Source: Halolamina pelagica
GTDB lineage: Archaea > Halobacteriota > Halobacteria > Halobacteriales > Haloferacaceae
DNA: 64,000 nt
NCBI RefSeq assembly: GCF_001307315.1
Contig: NZ_LGUC01000001.1
Span: 1,860,001-1,924,000, forward strand
Direction: 5' to 3'
Shown here: positions 34,395-43,060 of the stretch, one piece after another
Layout: each line of letters begins with the position of its first letter
Position numbering within the stretch: position 1 is the first letter of the stretch
Notes under the pieces: model-generated
What the model saw: the letters and a program-made list of their open reading frames with translations, nothing else
Told to the model about the DNA's origin: nothing
Database searches by the model: none
Translations under genes and position numbers: made by a program

Positions 34395-36257
34395 CTACTT
34401 GCTGTTACCGTATAGGAGCGCCGCAGCCCCGGCGCCGACAAGCGCGACGATCTCGCCCGGCAGCCCGAACATATCGAGGCCGCCGAGGTCGATACCGCCG
34501 CCGCCGGTGTTCTGACTCTCCTCGTACTTCTCGATCAGCTCTCGATTTTGTTCCTGGAGCTGTTCCCACTCCGATTGGGTGATGTAGTTGTTGTCGGTCT
34601 GGGGATCGGCCTTCTCGAAGCTCGCACTCTCGACCTCTTCACCGGACTCGGCGTTCTCGATCTTCTCGACCGTAAACTGGGAGTCGAGCTTGATCGTTTC
34701 CATCCGCGACTCATTGACATCGGCGAAAAAGTCGACCTCGTTCACGTTCGCGATGTCGTTCTCGAGCTGGTCGGACAGGTCGACCTCCCATGCAGCAACG
34801 CTCGAGTTGTGCGGTTCGACCGGGTTCCCGCTGCTGTCGACCGCAGTGAAGTTGCCACGGCTGACGGTGACCGTCTCGTTCTTCGAGGTCGTGAGCTCGT
34901 ACTGCGTCTTCTCATAGGGCGCTTCGGTGAACGTCGCGACCCCGCCGTCGATGCTCTCCTCGTACGCGGACCAGTCACCCGATCCGGTGGCGACGTTGTA
35001 CGTGAAGAACGCATCGCCGGAGAACGTGTTCGCGCTCGGGTCGTACGTCGAGCCCGACTCGATCGTCTGGCTGTCATCGGTGACCGCGAGTGTCCCGCGG
35101 AGAGTCGCTCCGGTATCGGCCATCGTTATCTTGTACTTGTTGCCGGCGTCTACGGGGATGTTCAGGGCCGCGAGGTCAGCAATCGCTTGCGCGGCGCCGT
35201 CGTCCGCAGCGATCATTTTAGCCCGCTCGCGCGGTGTGATGAGTTCGGACACCTCGATCGCACCAGCCTGGACCTGATCGTAGACGTTGTTGACCCACGT
35301 CGTGAGTCCAGACTGAACGTCAGTAACTGCCGTCTCGAGATCGTTCAGTACAGCACTCCAGTCGGCGGAGTTGAGGTAACTGACGCTCCGATCAGGAACA
35401 TGGATCCATATCTCCGTCGGGGGAGTAGAGGACGTGTTCCCGTCAGTCATCGTTATCTCAGTCGGGTTGTAGTACATCGGGGTGTGCTGACTCTGCATCA
35501 GCACGGACTGAAGAGACATGGTAGCCCCATCAGGGAGCGTATAGCTGTGAGCCATATCGCTCCGAGGAGTACCAGTTTCGGACTCCGTGAGGAGTTTACC
35601 AGTTCCAGCCTCTCGATCAGCGTTGGCCTTCAGGTACGTGTCCGATACCTCGGTGTGGCCGAACATCGTCGACCGGAGTGAGTACAGTTCACTTACTGTC
35701 TCATTCCACGACTTGAGGAAGTTGCTGATGACGGTCGAGGCGTACTTGTTCATGGCATTGTGAGCAGCCGTCTCAACGTCGGCCTTCGCAGCCTCTTGGT
35801 TCAGCTGCTCGATCGCCGCGATCTTCCCCTCAGCGTAGAGCGTGTTCGGCAGACCGCTGTTGATGATGTTCCGGTTGTCGACGAACGTAGATGCGTTGGT
35901 CGACTTACGAGTTCGGACCGTCTCGTACACGTCCTGCTTGAGTGCGCCAGCAGTCAGTCCCTCAGCAGGCGGGTTCGACCCGATCACCTCGTACTCACGG
36001 ACGGCCCAGCCGACGACCGCGGCTCCCGCAATCGCACCACCAACGACAACGGGAGCGATCGCTTCGGCGTCGTCGACTATTCCGTAGTCCGAGCCGAGCG
36101 CGACCGCGCCGGCCGCGCTGGCGCCGATCCCCTTCATCAGGGTACGGCGGCCCACAGGACTGCCGTCCAGCAGCCCATGACTGCCAGCATCCACGTCGTC
36201 AGTAGCACGAGTGTCCGCGTCTGACTGACGGCGAGGCGAGCTTGAGCCATCAGTCAT
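34395..36257 (-). CDS. Spike-like envelope protein (pleolipovirus VP4-type)
   Basis: A 620-residue protein. A twin-arginine-type signal (R37-R38-T-L-M-K-G followed by a hydrophobic stretch) and a second hydrophobic segment (APVVVGGAIAGAAVVGWAV) lie at the N-terminus. The body is a long helix- and strand-rich ectodomain. Near the C-terminus come a coiled coil (TQSEWEQLQEQNRELIEKYE), a Gly-rich hinge, and a membrane anchor (LPGEIVALVGAGAAALLYG). That order is typical of pleolipovirus spikes, which bind the host and drive membrane fusion. The start at 36257 overlaps the VP3-like stop (ATGA). Confidence 0.78.
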   Translation of the reverse strand: MTDGSSSPRRQSDADTRATDDVDAGSHGLLDGSPVGRRTLMKGIGASAAGAVALGSDYGIVDDAEAIAPVVVGGAIAGAAVVGWAVREYEVIGSNPPAEGLTAGALKQDVYETVRTRKSTNASTFVDNRNIINSGLPNTLYAEGKIAAIEQLNQEAAKADVETAAHNAMNKYASTVISNFLKSWNETVSELYSLRSTMFGHTEVSDTYLKANADREAGTGKLLTESETGTPRSDMAHSYTLPDGATMSLQSVLMQSQHTPMYYNPTEITMTDGNTSSTPPTEIWIHVPDRSVSYLNSADWSAVLNDLETAVTDVQSGLTTWVNNVYDQVQAGAIEVSELITPRERAKMIAADDGAAQAIADLAALNIPVDAGNKYKITMADTGATLRGTLAVTDDSQTIESGSTYDPSANTFSGDAFFTYNVATGSGDWSAYEESIDGGVATFTEAPYEKTQYELTTSKNETVTVSRGNFTAVDSSGNPVEPHNSSVAAWEVDLSDQLENDIANVNEVDFFADVNESRMETIKLDSQFTVEKIENAESGEEVESASFEKADPQTDNNYITQSEWEQLQEQNRELIEKYEESQNTGGGGIDLGGLDMFGLPGEIVALVGAGAAALLYGNSK

Positions 36258-36649
36258 CGGACCGCAACACCCCACGCAGCCAGCGTGATGACGAACGCGA
36301 GGATGCCGCCGGTCGGGGAGTTGTTCGCGATCGCGTCGGTGACGAAGCCGACGTACTGGTGGCCGACGATCAGCACGGGGCCAGCAGCGATGACGACCTT
36401 CTCCCAGTCCTCGTAGTAGTCGAAGCTCTTGGTCTCGCTCGAGGCGAACGCGACGACGAACGTCCCGAGGGAGACGAGCATGGCGTGCTGGGTGGTCAGC
36501 GTGTAGCTGATCCATGTCAGTTCGACGGTGGCGATCCCACCGAACTGGTAGAGGCTGGTGAGTGCGAACACGATCCCGAGGATCGCCGGGATGGTCCGCA
36601 GGTTCGCGTAGTCGCTGACGAGGTCGCTAGGAGCGTTCCGGGACGCCAT
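36254..36649 (-). CDS. VP3-like internal membrane protein
   Basis: A 131-residue protein with four membrane helices: TIPAILGIVFALTSLYQFGG, TTQHAMLVSLGTFVVAFA, WEKVVIAAGPVLIVGHQYVG and GGILAFVITLAAWGVAVR. The length, helix number and position directly before the spike gene match the major internal membrane protein VP3 of pleolipoviruses. The start ATG 36649 overlaps the upstream stop. Confidence 0.75.
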   Translation of the reverse strand: MASRNAPSDLVSDYANLRTIPAILGIVFALTSLYQFGGIATVELTWISYTLTTQHAMLVSLGTFVVAFASSETKSFDYYEDWEKVVIAAGPVLIVGHQYVGFVTDAIANNSPTGGILAFVITLAAWGVAVR

Positions 36650-37037
36650 CAGTTGACGAACACCTCGTAGTTGACGCACTCCTGATCCTCGCCGTCGATG
36701 TCGGTCGTGTAGGTGCCGGTGCCTTCGAGCAGCACCTCGTCACCGGGAGTGATGTTGTTGTGCGTGATCGTCCGGTCGATGCTGCCGTTCGACCACATCA
36801 GGACGACGGGACCGGCGACCTCGCCATCTCTGTTGGTCTCGTCTTCGTAGTCGTCCGTCCGACGCAGCTTGTAGAGCGGTGAGTCGAACTCGCCGGCCTC
36901 TTCGGTGCGCTCGAGGAGGATGCCTTGGATGGACTCACCTTCTCCGGGGCGATCGACCCACACCGCGTCGTCATCGGGGTTTGGTCGTTATCAGGCGATT
37001 CTGCCTTCTGGAAGCCGGACTTGTCTTGGGCTGCCAT
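36649..37037 (-). CDS. Small provirus protein at the head of the structural operon (one frame break)
   Basis: A 129-residue soluble protein after one added base in the run 36976-36979: it begins MAAQDKSGFQKAESPDNDQT and continues DDDAVWVDRPGEGESIQG, LYKLRRTDDYED and VVLMWSNGSIDRTI to the end, a probable OB-like or small beta-barrel fold. It is the first gene of the leftward structural operon, with each following gene overlapping or adjoining. The function is unknown. Confidence 0.65.
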
Positions 37038-37246
37038 TACGAATCTTTGTACGAACTATGCTAACATTGCGCTTTGACGGTCCCCTATACCATATCTGAT
37101 TTAGTATATAAGTGAACGTGAGTAGTACTCCAGTCAAATCAAGTTCTATGAGACAGTTATGATTATAAAAGCTAAAGCAGAATACCCACCTGCCCAATTG
37201 AAATTCCAACAGACATTAATTGTCAGAATATGATTAATCGTCAACT
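37038..37246. promoter_or_regulatory. Divergent control region of structural operon and AT-rich gene
   Basis: 209 AT-rich bp between the leftward structural operon and the rightward gene at 37247. TTTAGTATATAAG (37100-37112) is a good TATA-like box, and TACTCCAGT (37127-37135) repeats the core of the candidate operator at 28726-28737, so the repressors may act here. Confidence 0.45.
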
Positions 37247-37708
37247 ATGATCGGAGGGGTTCTGACACTGTTAGGAGCGGTGATCAGCCTTTTAGGGCTC
37301 ATTGTGCGTGTTACCCCTGGGTTAGATCGGCCAAAGAGAAGATACATGTATAAACATCTTCCAATTACTAAGAGTCTTTTCCAGCTTCGTCAATCTACGA
37401 ATAAAGGAAGAACTCCAGACAAAGTGAATGATAAATGGATCATACGAGAGTTTTTAGATCACATTGATAACCATCTAACGAGAGATACTCCGGAAAAAGC
37501 AGTTGTTGCAGTCACACCCTATGCTGCGGATTTCAGGGTTCACTTTTCAGATGGAGAACAAGATTCCTATGGATTAGGCCGGCCCTCTCACGATGTTTTT
37601 GAGACGATTGTTTCAGATGCTATGCAGTCAAAATGTCAATGGTGGGGACTCGTCACTGCGGTTATAGGGGCATTGATCACCGGAGTTGGGATATTGGTTA
37701 GTCTATGA
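37247..37708 (+). CDS. AT-rich membrane protein of unknown function (cargo candidate)
   Basis: A 153-residue protein with one membrane helix at each end (MIGGVLTLLGAVISLLGLIV and WWGLVTAVIGALITGVGILV) and a basic-to-neutral soluble middle (ITKSLFQLRQSTNKGR, KWIIREFLDHIDNHLT, VHFSDGEQDSYGLG). It is markedly richer in A and T than the virion genes around it and stands on the opposite strand, like the cyclase/PycTM pair. I know of no family. It could be a second defence effector or superinfection-exclusion protein. Confidence 0.6.
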   Translation: MIGGVLTLLGAVISLLGLIVRVTPGLDRPKRRYMYKHLPITKSLFQLRQSTNKGRTPDKVNDKWIIREFLDHIDNHLTRDTPEKAVVAVTPYAADFRVHFSDGEQDSYGLGRPSHDVFETIVSDAMQSKCQWWGLVTAVIGALITGVGILVSL

Positions 37709-37743
37709 TGTATAAAATATCCTATTGACTGTTTCCACCGATA

Positions 37744-39030
37744 TTAGCCAATGGGAACACCGAAGTGTTGTGCGCCATCGGACCAGTTCGCGGGCATCTC
37801 TGACCACTCGGCAGCGCCGACGAACTCGAAGCTGTAGAAGTCGAACTGGGACGGATCGCCGACGATCTCCTTCATGCGCTCGGCGAAGTCAGCGGAGATC
37901 CCCTCGATCGCGGCCAACTCGTCCTCGTCGACGAGCCGAACGTCCGACAGCGTGTGAATCCCGGCTTCGTTCAGCCGTTCGAGTTTCACCTCACCGAGCC
38001 CGGGCATCTCCTCGAGGCGATCGGGGTCGGGACGGTCGTCCTTGAGGTCGTGCGACGAGCTCCAGAACTGCCGGCCGGTCGCCCAGTACAGCGCGAGCTT
38101 CCACAGCTCCGAGGAAGCCCAGTCGCCGCCCTCTTCCCACGAGTCGAGCTCGGCAAATAGTTCGTCCGGGTCGTCGCCGATGGACTCGAAGGTCTTGCTG
38201 AGGTACTTGCCGAGGTAGCCGGCCGCGCTCTTGCCCTCGTGGACGCCGGACTGCATCACCCACGACTCGGCGCCGCGTTTGTTCATGCCGTGGATGTGGA
38301 CGATCTCGCCCTGGCGATCGGCCCAGTAGTTCGAGAGCCAGCCGTGATCCACGTAGGGGACGCCGAAGACGCAGACGTGTAGGTGCGGGAGGCCGATGTG
38401 GTTGGATTTCTCCGAGCCACCGAATTCGAGCGCGCGGATGAAGTCGAGTCGCTGGTCTTCCAGGTATCGCTGGTTCAGTGTTTCGTGGAGATCCTGCCAT
38501 GCTTCCATCAGGCCGTCGACCATCGCCGCGATCGAGTCGTACCGCTTCGGGTCGGTGGTCAGCGTGAGCATCACGCCGCGCTCGTACTTCTCGTCGGCAC
38601 GTTCCCACGCAGCGTTGTAGCGCGCCCACTGCTCGCTCTTCCGGTGATCGTTGTTGAAGCGAGTGTGGTAGGGCATGGTCAGTTGCACGTCGTGATCGGG
38701 CTCCTCGAGCATCAGCCGGCGCTGGTCAATCGAGTCGAGGTAGGTAGCGAAATCTCGCCCGAGCAGACGGGCATCTTTGACATCGTTCAGCGACCAGATT
38801 CCACGGGTAAGAGCGTCAGCACGGTCCTTCGCGTAGCTGGAGGTATGCTCGCTTGGAATTTTACTTTCTCGCGTCAAGTGAAAGGCCGCAGGTGTGGGGG
38901 AAGCGCTCAAAACGTCGCCGTCGTCGTCTAACGTGGCGTATTCCGTACGATCGAAAAAGCGTCGAGCGAACTGGTAGTCGGTGTTCGAGTATTCGCGGTC
39001 AGCGATGCGATCTTCCGCGGTCGAGGGCAT
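37744..39030 (-). CDS. rep: HUH rolling-circle replication protein with C-terminal HhH domain
   Basis: A 428-residue Rep. Motif 1 is GVMLTLTTD (152-160), the metal-binding HUH is H216-L-H218 in GLPHLHVCVFG, and the nicking tyrosine region is GYLGKYLSK with Y272 and Y276. Residues about 345-415 (EMPGLGEVKLERLNEAGIHTLSDV then DELAAIEGISADFAERM) form two helix-hairpin-helix units for DNA binding. This is the replication protein type found in SNJ2-like pleolipoviruses and haloarchaeal plasmids. ATG 39030 is preferred to GTG 39042. Confidence 0.82.
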   Translation of the reverse strand: MPSTAEDRIADREYSNTDYQFARRFFDRTEYATLDDDGDVLSASPTPAAFHLTRESKIPSEHTSSYAKDRADALTRGIWSLNDVKDARLLGRDFATYLDSIDQRRLMLEEPDHDVQLTMPYHTRFNNDHRKSEQWARYNAAWERADEKYERGVMLTLTTDPKRYDSIAAMVDGLMEAWQDLHETLNQRYLEDQRLDFIRALEFGGSEKSNHIGLPHLHVCVFGVPYVDHGWLSNYWADRQGEIVHIHGMNKRGAESWVMQSGVHEGKSAAGYLGKYLSKTFESIGDDPDELFAELDSWEEGGDWASSELWKLALYWATGRQFWSSSHDLKDDRPDPDRLEEMPGLGEVKLERLNEAGIHTLSDVRLVDEDELAAIEGISADFAERMKEIVGDPSQFDFYSFEFVGAAEWSEMPANWSDGAQHFGVPIG

Positions 39031-39147
39031 GACAGCCTTCACAGAACGGGCGACTGGGACGCTCTCCGGGTGGTAGGTGAGCCACTTTATTAGCCGGCTC
39101 TTGTCGTCGCCGCGATCGTCGTCGGCGAAGCAGTCGAACGGCTCGAA

Positions 39148-39162
39148 GGGGGTTCACCCCCC
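39148..39162. other. GGGGG-TTCA-CCCCC hairpin upstream of rep
   Basis: A five-pair G/C stem with a TTCA loop lies 118 bp before the rep start, in a region with no other gene on that strand. Rolling-circle replicons commonly have the nick site in a hairpin next to rep, so this is a candidate double-strand origin. Confidence 0.3.
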
Positions 39163-39211
39163 ACATCTTGACACGGGTCCGAGCCGGTCAGTCCCTCGAC
39201 GAGCTCCTGCA

Positions 39212-39481
39212 TCAGTCCCAGCGCGAGGAGAGTCGTCCGCGGACGTGACCGTGGGCCGCGTAGTGGACGTGACACTCCAGACAGACGCCCGCTTCCTCGA
39301 GCACCGACCGCCGCGGGTTGATGCACCGCTCTTGGCAGCGGTCGCACTGGTACTCGACGAGATCCGCGTCGAGATCAGTAGTGAGCGAATCGAGGATGCG
39401 CGCGCGGACGACCGCCTCGAGCGAGTCGTCGTCGGCTTCGGGGGAACGCCGACGGCGGTCTTGGACCGCCATCAGCGACAC
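39212..39481 (-). CDS. Small zinc-finger protein of the provirus
   Basis: An 89-residue protein with knuckles CDRCQERC (residue 45) and CLECHVHY (residue 66), enough for one or two zinc sites, preceded by a helix EAVVRARILDSLTTDLDADL. It lies at the right end of the element, upstream of rep on the same strand. It probably binds DNA. Confidence 0.65.
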   Translation of the reverse strand: MSLMAVQDRRRRSPEADDDSLEAVVRARILDSLTTDLDADLVEYQCDRCQERCINPRRSVLEEAGVCLECHVHYAAHGHVRGRLSSRWD

Positions 39482-39574
39482 CCCGCGAGCGGGGCGCTAA
39501 CCCGAGGTTAGTAAGGTTATTAGTAGCCGCAGAAGTCGCTAATGACTTTTCTTTCGCAACCGTTAAATCTGAAA

Positions 39575-39590
39575 TGGGGACGGAGGGATT
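39575..39590. repeat. attR within the tRNA-Trp 3' end
   Basis: TGGGGACGGAGGGATT, the discriminator base, acceptor stem and part of the T stem of tRNA-Trp. The element restores the complete tRNA gene at this end. Confidence 0.8.
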
Positions 39591-39610
39591 TGAACCCCCG
39601 ATCGACTGAT

Positions 39611-39712
39611 ATCTCCGGTGCGCCTCGGTCCTCCAGAGGGTCGTCGTCGCCGGCGATGATCAGTCGCCGACTCGGTATATCAGTCTGGAGTTCGTCACCG
39701 GGCGCGTGGCCT
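39611..39712 (-). ncRNA. Box C/D guide RNA intron of tRNA-Trp
   Basis: The intron contains a C-like box GTGACGA (39692-39698) and CTGA D-type boxes at 39680-39683 and 39660-39663. In haloarchaea this intron is known to guide 2'-O-methylation of C34 and U39 of its own pre-tRNA. Boundaries are set by the bulge-helix-bulge position and may be off by a base or two. Confidence 0.75.
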
Positions 39713-39798
39713 CTGGAGTCAGTCGCCATCCCGGGCTTGGCCACGTCCCCTTGCATCCTTCGCTACATCCGTTCGGTGTAAAGGGATTTCGATCCGAT

Positions 39799-40023
39799 TC
39801 AGTCCCGGTCGACCTCGGCCCAGTCACACTCCTGGCACTTGTACGCGGTAACGAACGCCGTCACGCTCGGCATGTAGCCGACGCTGATCACGTCGCCGCC
39901 ACACTCCGGGCAGTCCCGGTCGGCGTCCTCGATCGGTTCGGCCTCCAGGATCGACTCGCCCTCGACCTGTTCAGCCAGCGATTCGGGGGTCACCATCCGG
40001 CCCTGCACGACGCGGTTGCTCAT
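39799..40023 (-). CDS. Small zinc-ribbon protein
   Basis: A 74-residue protein with CPECGGD (residue 38) and CQECDWA (residue 63), a classical two-knuckle zinc ribbon, after an N-terminal leader MSNRVVQGRMVTPESLAEQV. It is likely conserved across haloarchaea. The function is unknown. It flanks the tRNA outside the provirus. Confidence 0.75.
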   Translation of the reverse strand: MSNRVVQGRMVTPESLAEQVEGESILEAEPIEDADRDCPECGGDVISVGYMPSVTAFVTAYKCQECDWAEVDRD

Positions 40024-40148
40024 ACCCGTCCCTGGTTCTGCCTGCCGTAATTCCTGTCGGTCCGTGCGGGCCCGGAACGCCGCGAGAACCTCCCTCACGG
40101 GACCGACAGGTCCACAGGGTTTTTGCGCTCCACCACGTGCCGCCAACT

Positions 40149-40328
40149 ATGGGATTTGGATCGTACGACGAGTCAGAGCAGGAGAACCAGAACCAGGACA
40201 CCGACGAGCAGGCCGAGGGCGTCGACGTCGACGGCGGCGAGGAGGGCGACCTCTCCTTCGAGTCCACCGAGTCCACCGACGAGCTGGTCGGCAAACTCGA
40301 CGAGATGCGCGACGACGACGACGAGTAG
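40149..40328 (+). CDS. Small acidic haloarchaeal protein
   Basis: A 59-residue, extremely acidic protein (MGFGSYDESEQENQNQDTDE at the start and LVGKLDEMRDDDDE at the end). It has a T-rich box GGTTTTTGC at 24-30 bp before the ATG, a good leaderless promoter. It resembles a widespread haloarchaeal family of unknown function; disordered except for one short helix. Confidence 0.7.
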   Translation: MGFGSYDESEQENQNQDTDEQAEGVDVDGGEEGDLSFESTESTDELVGKLDEMRDDDDE

Positions 40329-40388
40329 GGCCGTGACCGCCGCCGTCGCCGCCCCCACTTCTTGAGCGAGCGATCCGCCAGCGCCGCC

Positions 40389-41578
40389 TCAGAGCTGTTC
40401 GAGTAGCTCGGCGAAACTCCCGTGTCGTCGGCCTCCTTCCGGAGCACGTCCAGCGCGCGCCGGAACGATCCGTGCTCCGCGAGGTAGGTGATCCCGACCG
40501 CGGACTTGAGCGCGTTGGCCGGCGCGCCGGTCAGCACCGTCGGCCCGACCTGCGCGACCGCGTCGTCGCCGATCGAGATCAGCCAGCCGGGGCTCTCCCA
40601 GCGCCACTGCGCCACGTCGACGAACCCACCATCGGCGGTCGCCGCGGCGACGAGGTTTCGCGCGACGGTCTCCGAGGCCCGCACGGCCGCGGACGCGCTC
40701 GCCGGCACGGGCTCGCCGTCGGCGTCGACGATCCGCACCGCGTCGCCCAGCGCGAACGTCCGGGCGTCGAGCCGGAGATCACCCCGCACCGCCGGGCGAT
40801 CGCCGCCCATGGCTTCGTTACCGCGGATGCCGCCGGTCCAGACGAACTGGTCGTACTCGATCGAGCCACCCTCCGTCGAGATCTGCGCCTCGTCGGCCGC
40901 GGTCACGGTCGTCCCGGGGCGCACGTCGACGCCCTGTGCCACGAGCCGCTCGTGGGTCGCGTCCTGGAACCGCTCGGGGAACCCGGGGGCGACGGTGTCG
41001 AGCTGTTCGAGCAGGACGATCTCGATATCGTCGGCGACCCCGCGCTCCCGGGCCATCGTCGCCAACTCGCCGGCGACCTGGACGCCCGAGAGGCCGGCGC
41101 CGCCGACGACGACGGTTCCCGCGGTCTCGGCAGCCGTGGTGGGGTCCTCGTGGCCGAACTGGTCGATCACCGCCTCGAACTCCCGGCGGATCGTCGCGGC
41201 GTGTTCCAGCCGCTTCAGCGGCGTCGCGTGCTCCTCGAGACCGGGGATGTCGTAGAACGCGGTCTCGGCGCCCAGCGCGACGACGCAGTAGTCGTAGTCG
41301 AGTTCGTCGCCGTCGGCCAGCGAGACGGTGTGAGTGGCCCGATCCACGTCGGTGACGCGAGCCTCCCGGATCGACGCGCGGTCGAGGATCTCCCCGAGCG
41401 GTACGTCGATGTCGTCGACGTAGTCGGGCTTTCGGATCGCCCGGTGGAGCTCGTGCTGGACCAGATGCGTCCCGGTGTCGTCGACGAGCGTGAGCGTCGC
41501 CGACTCCGGGAGCCGTCGCTCCAGCTTCCGCGTCACGAGGAGCCCTGCGTAGCCGCCGCCGAGAACGAGCACGTCCAT
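40389..41578 (-). CDS. NDH-2-like NAD(P)/FAD-dependent oxidoreductase (one frame break)
   Basis: A 396-residue paralogue of the protein at 797-1990. The FAD motif VLVLGGGYAG starts at residue 3 and the NAD motif VVVGGAGLSG near residue 155; FALGDAVRI is the FAD-contacting segment. The frame is lost near the C-run 40419-40421, ten codons before the end; repaired, it ends DDTGSFAELLEQL. It likely oxidises NADH with membrane quinone as acceptor. Confidence 0.78.
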
Positions 41579-41650
41579 ACTGGGACGAGGGGGCCCGAGG
41601 ACAAAACGGTGTTTGCTGCGGTAGCCGACAGTGTTGCCGGCGGTGGCGCG

Positions 41651-42988
41651 CTACGAGACGCCCTCGCTCGCGGCGAACGCCTCGTGATCGCCCGACTCGA
41701 TCACGTCCCGGAGCTGCTCGGCCACCGCGAACACGTTCTCGAAGCCGACGTACAGCGGCGCCGGGCAGATACGGACCACGTTCGGCGGCCGGTAGTCGAC
41801 GACCACCCCGCGCTCTCGCAGCGCCTGACTCACGCGGTCGGCGTCGGGGTGCTCGACGGCGACGTGGCCGCCGCGGCGCGCGCCGTCGCGTGGCGTGCCG
41901 ACCGCGTACTCGTAGCCCGCGTCGGCGAGGTCCTCGACCAACGTCGCGAGCAGGTCGGTGAGCGCCAGCGACTTCTCGCGGACGCGCTCGATACCGGCCT
42001 CGTCGAGCAGGTCGAGCGACCCCTCGAGCGGCGCCGCCGACAGCATCGGCACGGTGCCGATCTGCCACGCGCCCGCGGACTCCGCGGGCCGGTACGCCAG
42101 TTCGAGGTCGAACTGGCTCTCCTTCTCGTTGCCCCACCAGCCGGGTAGCGCGGGCGCGAGCCCGTGGTAGCGCTCGTTCACGTACAGCCCCGCGATCGAC
42201 CCCGGGCCGGCGTTGAGGTACTTGTAGGAACACCACACCGCGAAGTCAACGTCCGCCGCGGCGAACTCGTGGGGCACCGCACCCACGGTGTGGGCGGCGT
42301 CGAACCCCGCGAGTGCGCCGTGGTCGTGGGCGAGTTCGGTCAGCGCTTCCACGTCGAACAGCTGGCCCGATCGGTAGAGCGCGGTCGGCATGAACAGGAT
42401 CCCCACGTCGTCGTCCATCGCCTCGGCGATGTCCGCGAGCTCGATTGTCCGGCCGTCGCGACTCTCGACCAGCCGGAGGTGCTCGTCGGGGTCCAGCCCG
42501 CGCTGGCGGAACTGCGCGCGGATCGCGTAGTGGTCGGTCGGGAAGTCGAGCTCGTTGGCGACGACGACGTTGCCCGACGCGTCGACGGCGTCCTCGACCG
42601 TGTCGGGCGCGTCGAGCTCCCGTGCCGGCACGTCGGCCACGCGGTCGAGGAACGTCCCGATCAGCGTGTGAATGTTGACGGTGGTGGAGTTGGCGACGAC
42701 CACCTCGTCGGCGTCGGCGCCGACGTACGGTGCGAGGCGCTCGCCGAGATACTCGGCGTACTCCCACCACGGCTGCTCGCCGTCGGTCCAGCCCTCGATG
42801 CCGCGGTCGCGCCACTCGCCGACCACGCGGTCGAGCGTGCGTTCGGCGTCGTCCGAAACCGGCCCGAGCGAGTTGCCGTCCATGTAGAGGTCGCTCGGCA
42901 GGTCGAACCGATCGCGGAACGGTGCCAGCGGGTCGGCGGCGTCCCGCGCGGCAACGTCCTCGCGGGAGACGGAGAAGGGGCTGCTCAT
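41651..42988 (-). CDS. kynU: Kynureninase
   Basis: A 445-residue PLP enzyme cleaving kynurenine to anthranilate and alanine. The PLP lysine is K256 in VWCSYKYLNAGPG, with GFDAAHTVGAVPH (D230, H233) and the N-terminal YMDGNSLGPVS as family signatures. ATG 42988 (MSSPFSVSRE) is used rather than one 9 bp upstream. No other kynurenine-pathway gene is in the window. Confidence 0.88.
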   Translation of the reverse strand: MSSPFSVSREDVAARDAADPLAPFRDRFDLPSDLYMDGNSLGPVSDDAERTLDRVVGEWRDRGIEGWTDGEQPWWEYAEYLGERLAPYVGADADEVVVANSTTVNIHTLIGTFLDRVADVPARELDAPDTVEDAVDASGNVVVANELDFPTDHYAIRAQFRQRGLDPDEHLRLVESRDGRTIELADIAEAMDDDVGILFMPTALYRSGQLFDVEALTELAHDHGALAGFDAAHTVGAVPHEFAAADVDFAVWCSYKYLNAGPGSIAGLYVNERYHGLAPALPGWWGNEKESQFDLELAYRPAESAGAWQIGTVPMLSAAPLEGSLDLLDEAGIERVREKSLALTDLLATLVEDLADAGYEYAVGTPRDGARRGGHVAVEHPDADRVSQALRERGVVVDYRPPNVVRICPAPLYVGFENVFAVAEQLRDVIESGDHEAFAASEGVS

Positions 42989-43060
42989 GTGCGACACTCC
43001 GGCGGCGCCGACAAAGGCGTTGTCACACCGGCCGCCGTGGCCGCCGCTCGCGCTACCGGG

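Larger units (their letters stand above)
27122..39590. mobile_element. Integrated pleolipovirus-like provirus in tRNA-Trp
   Basis: About 12.5 kb bounded by the 16-bp direct repeat TGGGGACGGAGGGATT, which is the 3' end of the tRNA-Trp gene. Contents from left: integrase, accessory gene, two winged-helix repressors, PD-(D/E)xK-like gene, cyclase and PycTM-like pair, P-loop ATPase, two membrane proteins, large spike-like protein, VP3-like protein, small protein, AT-rich membrane gene, HUH Rep and zinc-finger gene. Spike, VP3-like, ATPase, Rep and tyrosine integrase together match temperate betapleolipoviruses such as SNJ2, though gene order and cargo differ. No gene looks broken once one homopolymer break (36976-36979) is allowed for, so it may be inducible. 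Confidence 0.82.
39575..39750 (-). tRNA. tRNA-Trp (CCA anticodon) with a 102-nt intron
   Basis: Read on the minus strand it starts GGGGACGTGGCCAAGCCCGG, has the anticodon arm ACTGA-CTCCAGA-TCAGT with anticodon CCA once the intron is removed, the T arm GGGGGTTCAAATCCCTC, and ends CGTCCCC plus discriminator A. No CCA tail is encoded. The intron interrupts after position 37. It is the integration target of the provirus and remains intact. Confidence 0.93.
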
